Assembly: GCF_003660445.1 (NCBI RefSeq)
Contig: NZ_QZVQ01000010.1
Location: 62,001 to 126,000 of the forward strand
Origin: Croceibacterium ferulae
Lineage (GTDB): Bacteria > Pseudomonadota > Alphaproteobacteria > Sphingomonadales > Sphingomonadaceae
Length of the DNA: 64,000 bases
Direction of reading: 5' to 3'
The notes under the pieces are model-generated. The model was not told the origin of the DNA. It saw only the letters and a program-made list of their open reading frames with translations, and did no database searches. The number at the start of each line of letters is the position of its first letter. Position 1 is the first letter of the stretch. The position numbers and the translations under genes are program-made. Shown one piece after another: positions 22,859-31,238 of the stretch.

Positions 22859-25591
22859 TCAGGCGCCGAAGGTGCGCTGCCACCAGCCGCGGCGGGGTCC
22901 GCCGGCATTGGCCGTCTCGTCACCGGGCTCCGGAACGGGTGCCGGCTCGGTGACCTCTTCGGTGCTGGCGGGCTCAGCGGCGGGCGCTGCGGCTTCGGCC
23001 GGAACCTCGGTCTCGACGTCGGCCTTCTTGCGGCGGGTGCGCTTGGGCTTCACCGGTGCTTCCGCTGCCGGCTCCGGGGCGGCGGGTGCCTCGGGCTCTG
23101 CCGCGACGGCCTCGTCGGCCTTCTTGCGGCGGGTGCGCTTCGGCTTGGCGATGACGCCGGCTGCAGCTTCGGCCACGGCCTCTTCCACCGCGGGGGAGTC
23201 TTCCTCCACCTTCTTGCGACGGCTGCGACGCGGCTTGGCAGGGGCAGGCTCCGCGACCTCTTCGACGGCCGGCTCGACTTCGGCAGGCTCGACATTAGGG
23301 GCCAGTTCGGCTTCCTGCAGCTGCTCGGTCAGCTCCTGCGCCGGAGCATCCGCCGCATCGGGTTGCCCGGCATCGGCATCAACCGACTGCCCCGCATCAC
23401 CCTCGTCACCGTCCTGACGACGACGACGTCGACCACCACGCCGGCGGCGCTTGCGCGGCGCGTCCTCGTCCGTGTCATGCGTGTCGGCCGGACGCTCGTC
23501 GCTCTGGTCGGCGTCGACCTCTTCCGCGACGTCCTCGGCGCCAGCCTCGTCACTGGCGGCGTGCTCGCTCTCGCCTTCGCCATCCTCGTCGGTCCGGCGA
23601 TTGCGGTTGCGGCCGCCACGGCGGCGGCGGCGGCGCTTCTTGCCGCCTTCGCTGTCGTCATCCGACCGCTCGCGGGGGGAGGCTGTCGCCTCCTGCTCTT
23701 CCTCCGCTTCGGCGTCCTCTTCTTCCTCGTCCTCGATCTCGTCGATCTCGTCATCGAGCTCGATCTCGTCCGCGATCGGTTCGAAGCGGGGCGGGGCGGC
23801 CGGGCGGGGGCCACTGCTGATGACGCGCATCTTCGCGCCTTCATCCTCGCCCTCCGGCATCACCTCAACCCGCACGCCATAACGGCTCTCGATCTCCGCC
23901 AGGTCGCCGCGCTTGGCGTTCAGCAGGTAGATCGTCGCCTCGGTGGAGGCGAACAGCGAGATGATCGTGCCGCGCCCCTTGGCGGCTTCGTCCTCGATCA
24001 TGCGCAGGGCCGACAGGCCGGCGGAGGATGCGGTGCGCACCAGCCCGGTACCGTCGCAATGCGGGCAGGAGCGCGTGGTCGCCTCCAGCACACCCGTGCG
24101 CAGGCGCTGGCGGCTCATCTCCATCAGGCCGAAACCGGAGATGCGGCCGATCTGGATGCGCGCACGATCGTCCTTCAGCGCATCCTTCATGGCCTTTTCG
24201 ACCTTCCGGGTGTTGCTGGAGTACTCCATGTCGATGAAGTCGATCACGACCAGCCCGGCCATGTCGCGCAGGCGCAGCTGGCGGGCGATCTCACGCGCGG
24301 CCTCCAGATTGGTGGCGACGGCCGTCTGCTCGATCCCGTGCTCCTTGGTGGAGCGGCCGGAGTTGATGTCGATGGAGACCAGCGCTTCCGTCGGGTTGAT
24401 GACGAGGTAGCCGCCGCTCTTCAGCTGCACCACCGGATCATACATGGCGGACAGCTGGTCTTCCGCGCCGTGGCGCTGGAACAGGGGCACCGGATCGGAA
24501 TAGGCCTTCACCCGCTTGACGTGGCTGGGCATCAGCAGCTTCATGAAGGTGCGGGCCGAACGGAAGCCTTCCTCACCCTCGACCACGATTTCCTCGATCT
24601 CGCGATTGTAGATGTCGCGGATTGCCCGCTTGATCAGGTCGCTGTCCGAATGGATCAGCGCGGGCGCGCTGCTGGACATCGTGTTCTCGCGAATCTCGTC
24701 CCACAGGCGGGCGAGATAGTCGAAGTCGCGCTTGATCTCCGTCTTGGTGCGCTGCAGGCCGGCGGTGCGGACGATCAGGCCCATGGAGCGGGGCAGGCTC
24801 AGTTCGGAGACGATCTGCTTCAGCCGCTTGCGATCGGCGCCGGAGCTGATCTTGCGGCTGATGCCGCCGCCATGGCTGGAATTGGGCATCAGCACGCAAT
24901 AACGGCCAGCCAGCGACAGATAGGTGGTGAGCGCCGCGCCCTTGTTGCCGCGCTCTTCCTTCACGACCTGCACCAGCAGCACCTGCCGACGCTGGATCAC
25001 GTCCTGGATCTTGTAACGACGACGCAGCGCCATGCGCTTCGCCTTCAGGTCGTCCAGTTCCTTGGCGCGGGCGCCGTTGCGGCGGCCCTGGCGGCGCGGA
25101 CGGCGGCTGTCGCTGTCGTCGCTCTCGTCCTCGGCGCTGTCGCTGGTGCCTTCGACGTGGCCATCCTCGATGGTGGCGACGTCATCCTTCTCGTCCGTGT
25201 CGATTTCCTCGACGCCGTCTTCGCCGGAGAGGTAATCGTCCTCGCCCTCTTCGCCGTCCTCGTCATCCTCATCCTCGGCGCGCAGCGCGGCCTCTTCGTC
25301 GGCCTGCTCCTGCTCCGCCGCGATCAGGGCCTCGCGGTCCTGCGCCGGAATCTGGTAGTAGTCGGGATGGATCTCGCTGAAGGCGAGGAAGCCGTGGCGG
25401 TTGCCGCCGAAATCCACGAACGCCGCCTGCAGCGACGGTTCGACGCGGGTTACCTTGGCGAGGTAGATATTGCCCTTGATCTGCTTGTGTTCGGCAGATT
25501 CAAAATCGAATTCTTCAATGCGGTTGCCTTGCAGCACCGCCACCCGGGTTTCTTCCGGGTGGCGCGCATCGATCAGCATGCGTGTTGCCAT
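22859..25591 (-). CDS. rne: Ribonuclease E
   Basis: A 910-residue endoribonuclease, the core of the RNA degradosome. The S1 domain starts at about 36 (IKGNIYLAKVTRVEPSLQAAFVDFGG) and is interrupted by a long acidic and then basic insertion (about 95-190), usual in alphaproteobacteria. The catalytic core has SIDINSGRSTKE and VIDFIDM with the Mg-binding aspartates, and the zinc-link RSCPHCDGTG. From about 600 on, the tail is disordered, with acidic runs (EIEDEEEEDAEAEEE) and Arg-rich blocks (KKRRRRRRGGRNRNRR, then RKRRRRGGRRRRR) that should bind RNA and partner proteins. Three KP(K/R)(R)xRRKK repeats lie near the end. Confidence 0.97.
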   Translation of the reverse strand: MATRMLIDARHPEETRVAVLQGNRIEEFDFESAEHKQIKGNIYLAKVTRVEPSLQAAFVDFGGNRHGFLAFSEIHPDYYQIPAQDREALIAAEQEQADEEAALRAEDEDDEDGEEGEDDYLSGEDGVEEIDTDEKDDVATIEDGHVEGTSDSAEDESDDSDSRRPRRQGRRNGARAKELDDLKAKRMALRRRYKIQDVIQRRQVLLVQVVKEERGNKGAALTTYLSLAGRYCVLMPNSSHGGGISRKISSGADRKRLKQIVSELSLPRSMGLIVRTAGLQRTKTEIKRDFDYLARLWDEIRENTMSSSAPALIHSDSDLIKRAIRDIYNREIEEIVVEGEEGFRSARTFMKLLMPSHVKRVKAYSDPVPLFQRHGAEDQLSAMYDPVVQLKSGGYLVINPTEALVSIDINSGRSTKEHGIEQTAVATNLEAAREIARQLRLRDMAGLVVIDFIDMEYSSNTRKVEKAMKDALKDDRARIQIGRISGFGLMEMSRQRLRTGVLEATTRSCPHCDGTGLVRTASSAGLSALRMIEDEAAKGRGTIISLFASTEATIYLLNAKRGDLAEIESRYGVRVEVMPEGEDEGAKMRVISSGPRPAAPPRFEPIADEIELDDEIDEIEDEEEEDAEAEEEQEATASPRERSDDDSEGGKKRRRRRRGGRNRNRRTDEDGEGESEHAASDEAGAEDVAEEVDADQSDERPADTHDTDEDAPRKRRRRGGRRRRRQDGDEGDAGQSVDADAGQPDAADAPAQELTEQLQEAELAPNVEPAEVEPAVEEVAEPAPAKPRRSRRKKVEEDSPAVEEAVAEAAAGVIAKPKRTRRKKADEAVAAEPEAPAAPEPAAEAPVKPKRTRRKKADVETEVPAEAAAPAAEPASTEEVTEPAPVPEPGDETANAGGPRRGWWQRTFGA
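23022..23240 (-). repeat. Three-copy basic repeat inside the rne tail
   Basis: About 30-bp DNA repeats at 23022-23054, 23117-23150 and 23208-23240 encode KPKRTRRKKAD twice and KPRRSRRKKVE once, spaced by Ala/Pro/Glu-rich linkers. The first two are nearly identical at DNA level. This looks like internal duplication of an RNA-binding or partner-binding motif. Confidence 0.75.
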
Positions 25592-26063
25592 TATGTATTC
25601 TCCGTGCGCGCGCGGTTGCCTGCCGGACCATCGGGGCCGGACGCAGGCGGGCGGGCGCGCGCCAATCTGTGGGGATGCCGCCCACTCCCTTCGCAGGGCG
25701 AAGGGTTGCGGCGGCGGATGTCATTGCCGGCAGGACAAGGCGCGGGGCTTGCGTCCGCGCAGGCGTCACGGCCACGATGCAGCGATTTGGCTGCAGCGTG
25801 TCGGACGGTCCTGTTCTTGTCATTGCGGCATCAACCTGTCGGTATTGATCCGGCGGTGAGTGATCGATCAGTCGATCGCGTTCGGCCGGAGGAGGCGCCT
25901 GTGCCGGTCAGGCACGGGCCGGCGCCATCGCTAGCAGCCGCAGCGCCCCTGGGCAACCATGTTGCACGGCGGACCCAAGTGTCGCACCTCCAGCGCGCCC
26001 GAACCCGCCAGGCCTGTGAACAGTGGCGCGAGGGCGCGCAGCCATGCTAGGGCCCGGGCAATC
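25592..26063. other. 472-bp gene-free region between rne and the PBP1A gene; rne leader hairpin
   Basis: No credible gene. On the rne side it holds a perfect 8-bp hairpin (CCCTTCGC-AGG-GCGAAGGG, 25687-25705) about 100 nt before the rne start. A long structured leader would fit the known autoregulation of RNase E by its own 5' UTR (inference). The remainder must contain the divergent promoters of rne and the PBP1A gene. I could not pick them with confidence. Confidence 0.6.
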
Positions 26064-28577
26064 ATGGCCGAAGCTGATACACCGTCCCGCTACCGTCTCC
26101 GCCGTGCACAAGGCGTTTTCGCCGCGCTGGCGGATGGCTGGCGCACTCGCCCGCGACTGCGGCGTGCGATCTATGCCCTCGGCGTCCTGCTGCTGCTGCT
26201 GGTCATCGGCTGGCTGCTGCTGCTGCGCAATCTGCCCGATGCCGATCGCCTGCTGACCTACGAGCCGCCGCTGCCGAGCGTGGTGCGCGGCATGGATGGC
26301 GAGATCGTCCATTCCTTTGCCCGCGAACGACGCGTGCAGCTGCAGTTCAAGGATTTCCCGATCCAGCTGGTCAATGCCTACACATCGGCAGAGGACAAGA
26401 CGTTCTGGACCCATGCCGGTGTCGACGTGCCAGGCGTGGCCGGCGCCGTCGTGGATTATGCCAGCAAGATCGGCAGCGGGCAGCGGGCGCGCGGCGGTTC
26501 CACCATCACGCAGCAGGTTGCCAAGAACATCCTGGTCGGAAACGAATACTCGATCAGCCGCAAGCTGCGCGAAATGGTGCTGGCGGCCCGGATCGAAAGC
26601 GTGCTGACGAAGCAGCAGATCATGGAGCTGTACCTGAACGAGATCCCGCTCGGCCGCCGATCCTTCGGCGTACAGGCGGCGGCGCGCGCTTATTTCGACC
26701 GCGATGTCGAGGATCTGGAGCTGCACCAGATGGCGTTCCTCGCGATCCTGCCCAAGGCACCGGAGGTGTATGGCCGCGCCCGCAACGAGGCCAGCGCGAT
26801 CGAGCGGCGCAACTGGGCGCTGGATGCGATGGAGGAGAACGGGCACATCTCCGTCGCGGAGGCCAGTGCGGCCAAGGCGCAGCCGCTCGGCCTGGTGCAG
26901 CAGCGCAGCGAGGAGCGCTCCGCCGATGCGGGCTACTTCCTGGAAGAGGTACGCCGGCAGCTGATCGACCGTTATGGCGAGCAGGCAGAGGACGGGCCGA
27001 ATTCCGTCTATGGCGGCGGCCTGTGGGTGCGCACATCGCTGGACACGCAGCTGCAGGATGCCGCGCGCGACGCGCTGCGGGCAGGGCTGCTGCGCTTCGG
27101 CGGCGGGCGGGGCTGGCATGGTCCGGTGGCCACGATCGACCCGGACAATGGCAGCATGACGCAGCAGCTCGCCTCCGCCAATATCGGCATCGCTTACGAG
27201 AACTGGCGGATCGGCGTGGTCACGGATCGCAGCGGGCAATCCGCCACGATCGGCTTCGCCAATGGCGATGAGGCGCCGCTGGGCGGCCTCCCCGATGCGC
27301 TGAAGGTGGGCGATGTGACGGCGGTTTCTCCGGTGGGCGGCGGCAGGTTCCGCGTGCGGACCGTGCCCGAGATCTCCGGCGCCTTCGTGGCGCAGGATCC
27401 CGCCACCGGCCGTGTGCTGGCGATGCAGGGCGGCTTCGACTTCCGGCTGAGCAGCTTCAACCGCGCCACGCAGGCGGAGCGGCAGCCCGGCTCCACCATC
27501 AAGCCCTTCGTCTATGCCACCGGCCTGGACCAGGGAATGACGCCGGCCACGATGGTGCCGGACACGTCCTATTGCGTGTATCAGGGCGCTGGCCTTGGCG
27601 AGAAGTGCTTCCGCAATTTCAGCGGCGGCGGTGGCGGCTCGCACACGATGCGCTGGGGCCTGGAGCAGTCGCGCAACCTGATGACAGTGCATATCGCCGC
27701 CGATGCGGGGATGCCCAACGTCCTCAAGACATTCAGCCGCACCGGGATCGGCACTTACGACCAGCCTTACTTGTCCTATGCGCTGGGTGCCGGCAGCACC
27801 ACGGTGCTGCGGATGGTCAATGCCTATTCCGCACTGGAGAATCACGGCCTGCAGCATGATGCCAGCGTGATGGATTATGTGCAGGATCGCCGGGGCAAGG
27901 TGATCTGGCGCGCCGACACCCGCGATTGCACCGGCTGCAACATGCCGCAATGGGACGGGCGCCCGATGCCGCGGCTCGGCGATCGTGGGCGGCAGGTGAT
28001 GGATGCACGTACCGCGTTCCAGACGGTGCACATGCTGGAAGGCGTGGTGCAGCGCGGCACGGCCACCAACTTGCGCGACCTGGACATTCCGCTGTTCGGC
28101 AAGACCGGCACCACCACGGGGCCCACCGATGTGTGGTTCGTCGGCGGGTCGCCGGACATCGTCGCCGGCGTATACATGGGTTACGATCAGCCGCGCAGCA
28201 TGGGCGGCTGGGCGCAGGGCGGGCGTCTGGCCGCGCCGATCTTCAAGCAGTTCGTGACAGAGACGCCCGGCAAGTGGAGCGGGCGGCCGTTCCTGGCGCC
28301 TGCCGGCGTGCGGCTGGTGCGGGTGGACCGCCGGAGCGGCAAGCGGGTGTTCGGCAGCTGGCCGAGCGATTCCGATCCGCGCGCCGGGGTGATCTGGGAG
28401 GCGTTCAAGCCGGACAGCGAGCCTGCACGCGAACGCCGTGGTGATCGGGTCGATTCCCTGCGCGAACTGATCATGGCGCAGCTGCGGCGCACCGAACGCG
28501 CGTCCACCAGGGCGGCTGCGGCTGCGGCGGCAGAGCGCGAAGACAGCTTCGTGGAGCAGCAGGGCGGACTGTACTGA
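26064..28577 (+). CDS. Class A penicillin-binding protein 1A
   Basis: An 837-residue bifunctional peptidoglycan synthase. A single N-terminal membrane anchor (about 35-55, YALGVLLLLLVIGWLLLL) precedes the GT51 glycosyltransferase (catalytic Glu110 in TSAEDKTFWTH, then RGGSTITQQVAKN and LYLNEIPLGRRSFGVQAAA). The transpeptidase has Ser477-x-x-Lys480 (PGSTIKPF), a Ser-x-Asn-type site in EQSRNLMT and Lys680-Thr-Gly (FGKTGTTTGPTDVWF). An OB-like insertion sits between the two. The ATG at 26064 gives the normal short cytosolic N-terminus. In related genomes an amidase gene often lies just before this gene; it is absent here. Confidence 0.95.
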   Translation: MAEADTPSRYRLRRAQGVFAALADGWRTRPRLRRAIYALGVLLLLLVIGWLLLLRNLPDADRLLTYEPPLPSVVRGMDGEIVHSFARERRVQLQFKDFPIQLVNAYTSAEDKTFWTHAGVDVPGVAGAVVDYASKIGSGQRARGGSTITQQVAKNILVGNEYSISRKLREMVLAARIESVLTKQQIMELYLNEIPLGRRSFGVQAAARAYFDRDVEDLELHQMAFLAILPKAPEVYGRARNEASAIERRNWALDAMEENGHISVAEASAAKAQPLGLVQQRSEERSADAGYFLEEVRRQLIDRYGEQAEDGPNSVYGGGLWVRTSLDTQLQDAARDALRAGLLRFGGGRGWHGPVATIDPDNGSMTQQLASANIGIAYENWRIGVVTDRSGQSATIGFANGDEAPLGGLPDALKVGDVTAVSPVGGGRFRVRTVPEISGAFVAQDPATGRVLAMQGGFDFRLSSFNRATQAERQPGSTIKPFVYATGLDQGMTPATMVPDTSYCVYQGAGLGEKCFRNFSGGGGGSHTMRWGLEQSRNLMTVHIAADAGMPNVLKTFSRTGIGTYDQPYLSYALGAGSTTVLRMVNAYSALENHGLQHDASVMDYVQDRRGKVIWRADTRDCTGCNMPQWDGRPMPRLGDRGRQVMDARTAFQTVHMLEGVVQRGTATNLRDLDIPLFGKTGTTTGPTDVWFVGGSPDIVAGVYMGYDQPRSMGGWAQGGRLAAPIFKQFVTETPGKWSGRPFLAPAGVRLVRVDRRSGKRVFGSWPSDSDPRAGVIWEAFKPDSEPARERRGDRVDSLRELIMAQLRRTERASTRAAAAAAAEREDSFVEQQGGLY

Positions 28578-28619
28578 TCGGCAGTGGACAGGTTCGAGGG
28601 TGGGGCGCATAGATACGCC

Positions 28620-29168
28620 ATGATCCGCGCCACTCTTCTTGCCGCTGCTGCCGCCTTGCTGCTGGTTCCGGCCTTCGGTGCGCCTGCCTCGGCAGCGCTG
28701 CGCTCCGGGGCACAGGCTCCGGCGCTGCGCACGCAGGGTGCGCTCGCGGGGCGCACGTTCACCTTCGACCTGCAGCAGGCGCTGCGCCGCGGCCCGGTCG
28801 TGCTGTACTTTTTTCCGAAGGCATTCACGCAGGGCTGCACGCTGGAAGCGCACGCCTTTGCCGAGGCAATGCCCGATTTTCGTGCCGCCGGGGCGCAGGT
28901 TGTCGGCCTGTCGGCGGACAATCTGTCGACGCTGCGGCGGTTCTCCACCGAGGAATGCCGCGATGCCTTCCCGGTGGCGGTCGCCAGCCCGGCCGCGGTC
29001 CGGGCGTTCGACGTGGCGCTGCAGCGCGAAGGGCAGGCGACCGGCGTGTCCGATCGCACATCCTATGTCATCGGTCAGGACGGGCGTGTCGTGATGGTCC
29101 ATTCCGACCTGGACTGGCGCGAACATGTTCGCCGGACCCTGGCGGCGGTGCAGGCGCTGGATCGCTGA
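28620..29168 (+). CDS. Exported peroxiredoxin (BCP/PrxQ-like)
   Basis: A 182-residue thioredoxin-fold peroxidase with an N-terminal signal sequence (about 1-25, LLAAAAALLLVPAFGAPASAA), so it should act in the periplasm. The peroxidatic cysteine is Cys73 in FFPKAFTQGCTLEAHAF. The usual PrxQ resolving Cys five residues later is His here; Cys113 (STEECRDAF) is the only other cysteine and may resolve. It sits between the PBP1A gene and prfB on the same strand, 42 bp after PBP1A. I chose the ATG at 28620 because it gives a clean signal peptide. Confidence 0.87.
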   Translation: MIRATLLAAAAALLLVPAFGAPASAALRSGAQAPALRTQGALAGRTFTFDLQQALRRGPVVLYFFPKAFTQGCTLEAHAFAEAMPDFRAAGAQVVGLSADNLSTLRRFSTEECRDAFPVAVASPAAVRAFDVALQREGQATGVSDRTSYVIGQDGRVVMVHSDLDWREHVRRTLAAVQALDR

Positions 29169-29249
29169 CCGGCCGGCCGGCAGCGACCTTTCCCTTTCCG
29201 GCGTCCTCCGCTAGGCGCCGTTTCTGACATCTGACGGAGTTATCACGAC

Positions 29250-30377
29250 ATGCGTGCCGAAGGGCAGGCCCATATCGATCGCATCCAGGGGGCGCTGGCA
29301 CTGGTCCGCCGCTCGCTGGACTGGGAGCGCGCGCTGCGCCGCCTGGACGAGCTGAACGCCCGGGTCGAAGATCCCGACCTGTGGAACGATCCCAAGCAGG
29401 CAGAAGCCGTGATGCGGGAGCGGCGCCAGCTGGATGCCGCGATCGGCACGGTGAAGGAGATCACCGCGGAGATGGCCGACGCCATCGAGTTCGTCGAGCT
29501 GGGCGAAGCCGAGGGCGATGACGATACGGTCGCCGAAGGCCTGTCCACCCTGGCCCGCCTGGCCGACCGAGCCGACGCCGACAAGGTGCAGGCGCTGCTC
29601 AAGGGCGAGGCCGACGGCAACGACACCTTCCTGGAAATTCATGCCGGTGCCGGCGGGACGGAGAGCCAGGACTGGGCGGAAATGCTGTTCCGCATGTATG
29701 CCCGCTGGGCCGAGCGCAAGGGCTACAAGGTGGAGACGGTCGAGTACCAGGCGGGCGAGCAGGCGGGGATCAAGTCCGCCACGCTGCTGCTGAAGGGCGA
29801 GAACGCCTATGGCTACGCCAAGACCGAATCCGGCGTGCACCGGCTGGTGCGGATCAGCCCTTATGACAGCTCCGCGCGGCGGCACACCTCGTTCAGTTCG
29901 GTCTGGGTCTATCCTGTCATCGACGACAACATCGAGATCGAGATCAACGACAGCGACCTGAAGATCGACACCTACCGCGCCAGCGGTGCGGGCGGTCAGC
30001 ACGTCAACACGACCGATTCGGCGGTGCGTATCACGCATGTGCCGACCGGTATCGTGGTCGCCAGCCAGAACGATCGCAGTCAGCACAAGAACCGCGCCAC
30101 GGCCATGGGCATGCTGAAGGCTCGTCTGTTCGAGCGCGAAATGGCGGAGCGGGAGGCTGCTGCCAGCGGTGAATATCAGGAAAAGAGCGAGATCGGGTGG
30201 GGGCACCAGATCCGTTCCTACGTGCTGCAGCCATACCAGCTGGTGAAGGACCTGCGCACCGGCACCACCTCGACCGCGCCGGGCGATGTGCTGGACGGTG
30301 CGCTGGACCCGTTCATCGCCGCCGCGCTGGCGCAGAAGGTGACGGGCGAGCAAGTGCAAGTGGATGACGTGGACTGA
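29250..30377 (+). CDS. prfB: Peptide chain release factor 2
   Basis: A 375-residue class I release factor for UGA and UAA stops. The catalytic GGQ loop is in [19 protein letters not shown]; the codon-recognition tripeptide region reads [14 protein letters not shown], that is SPY where E. coli has SPF. The coiled-coil N-terminal domain is normal. The frame is continuous from the ATG, so the programmed +1 frameshift that autoregulates many prfB genes is absent here. It lies 81 bp after the peroxiredoxin gene. Confidence 0.97.
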   Translation: MRAEGQAHIDRIQGALALVRRSLDWERALRRLDELNARVEDPDLWNDPKQAEAVMRERRQLDAAIGTVKEITAEMADAIEFVELGEAEGDDDTVAEGLSTLARLADRADADKVQALLKGEADGNDTFLEIHAGAGGTESQDWAEMLFRMYARWAERKGYKVETVEYQAGEQAGIKSATLLLKGENAYGYAKTESGVHRLVRISPYDSSARRHTSFSSVWVYPVIDDNIEIEINDSDLKIDTYRASGAGGQHVNTTDSAVRITHVPTGIVVASQNDRSQHKNRATAMGMLKARLFEREMAEREAAASGEYQEKSEIGWGHQIRSYVLQPYQLVKDLRTGTTSTAPGDVLDGALDPFIAAALAQKVTGEQVQVDDVD

Positions 30378-30442
30378 GCGGCTGCCGCGCGGGACTGGGG
30401 AGCATGATACGCCCGGTTTTGCCACGCGCGGCACAACCCGCT

Positions 30443-31219
30443 ATGGCCGCGAGCAAGATGCTGCGTCATTATGCCTTTTGCCTGCCGCTAGCGCTTGCCG
30501 CGTGCTCGCCCGCCGATTCAGAAGGCGGGACAGGAAACGCGCCTGTCTTTCCCGCGGCCGATCGCCCGGTTTCTGCCCTCGGCGCAACGGCGTTTGCGGA
30601 CGAGGATCTGCGCGACAGCCGGCAGGAAGCCGCCACCGTGATGCAGCTTGCGGGCGTGCGCGCGGGGATGAGCGTTGCCGATATCGGCGCTGGTGAAGGC
30701 TATTACACGGTTCGTCTGGCCGAAGCCGTGGGCGCGCAAGGCCGCGTGCTGGCGCAGGACATCGATCGCGGCGCGCTGCTGCGGCTGGGTGACCGGGTCG
30801 AGACGGAGCGGTTGGACAATGTTTCCATCACCGGCGGATCGCCTGACGACCCGCATCTGCCTGCCGGCAGTTTCGACCGCATCTTCCTGATCCACATGTA
30901 TCACGAGGTCGGCGACCCCTACGCCTTCCTGTGGAACCTGCACCCGGCATTACGGCCGGGCGGACAGCTGGTGGTGGTGGATGTGGACCGCAGCCCGGAC
31001 CGCCACGGCATCCCACCGCAATTGCTGTTCTGCGAATTGGGTCAGGTCGGCTATCGGCTGGTGGAATTCATTCGCCACCCGGCGTTGGCCGGCTATTATG
31101 CCCAGTTCGAGGCCATGGCCGAGCGACCGGAGCCGGAAGATATCAGGCCCTGCGCCATGGCCAGCAACCGATCGGGACCATCGGACGGAGCGGGCGGAAG
31201 GGCGCCGGCACCGCAATGA
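30443..31219 (+). CDS. SAM-methyltransferase-like protein with lipoprotein signal
   Basis: A ~258-residue protein with a class I methyltransferase fold (VADIGAGEGYYTVRLAEAVG, then LAQDIDRGALLRL, IFLIHMYHEVGDP and LRPGGQLVVVDVDRS). The N-terminus MLRHYAFCLPLALAACSPAD has a lipobox (LAAC), so the protein appears to be a lipid-anchored envelope protein, odd for an enzyme using cytosolic SAM. In-frame ATGs occur at 30404, 30443 and 30458; I prefer 30443 or 30458 for signal length. None has a strong ribosome site. The C-terminus is a disordered Gly/Pro tail. It lies between prfB and an oxidoreductase gene. Substrate unknown. Confidence 0.75.
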   Translation: MAASKMLRHYAFCLPLALAACSPADSEGGTGNAPVFPAADRPVSALGATAFADEDLRDSRQEAATVMQLAGVRAGMSVADIGAGEGYYTVRLAEAVGAQGRVLAQDIDRGALLRLGDRVETERLDNVSITGGSPDDPHLPAGSFDRIFLIHMYHEVGDPYAFLWNLHPALRPGGQLVVVDVDRSPDRHGIPPQLLFCELGQVGYRLVEFIRHPALAGYYAQFEAMAERPEPEDIRPCAMASNRSGPSDGAGGRAPAPQ

Positions 31220-31238
31220 CACGCGACAAGGATTTACG

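Noticed and set aside
21974-26050. A 1358-codon open frame on the plus strand across rne and the PepSY gene
   Set aside because: It is the antisense shadow of two well-recognised minus-strand genes. Its composition (Leu/Gly/His/Ala-rich) is the complement of their codon usage, and it has no family features.
25908-29126. A 1072-codon open frame on the minus strand across the PBP1A and peroxiredoxin genes
   Set aside because: Shadow of two recognised plus-strand genes caused by high GC. It has no signal, motif or ribosome site.
29250-30377. Programmed +1 frameshift in prfB
   Set aside because: The frame is continuous from ATG to stop, and no in-frame TGA follows a Shine-Dalgarno-like stretch near codon 25.
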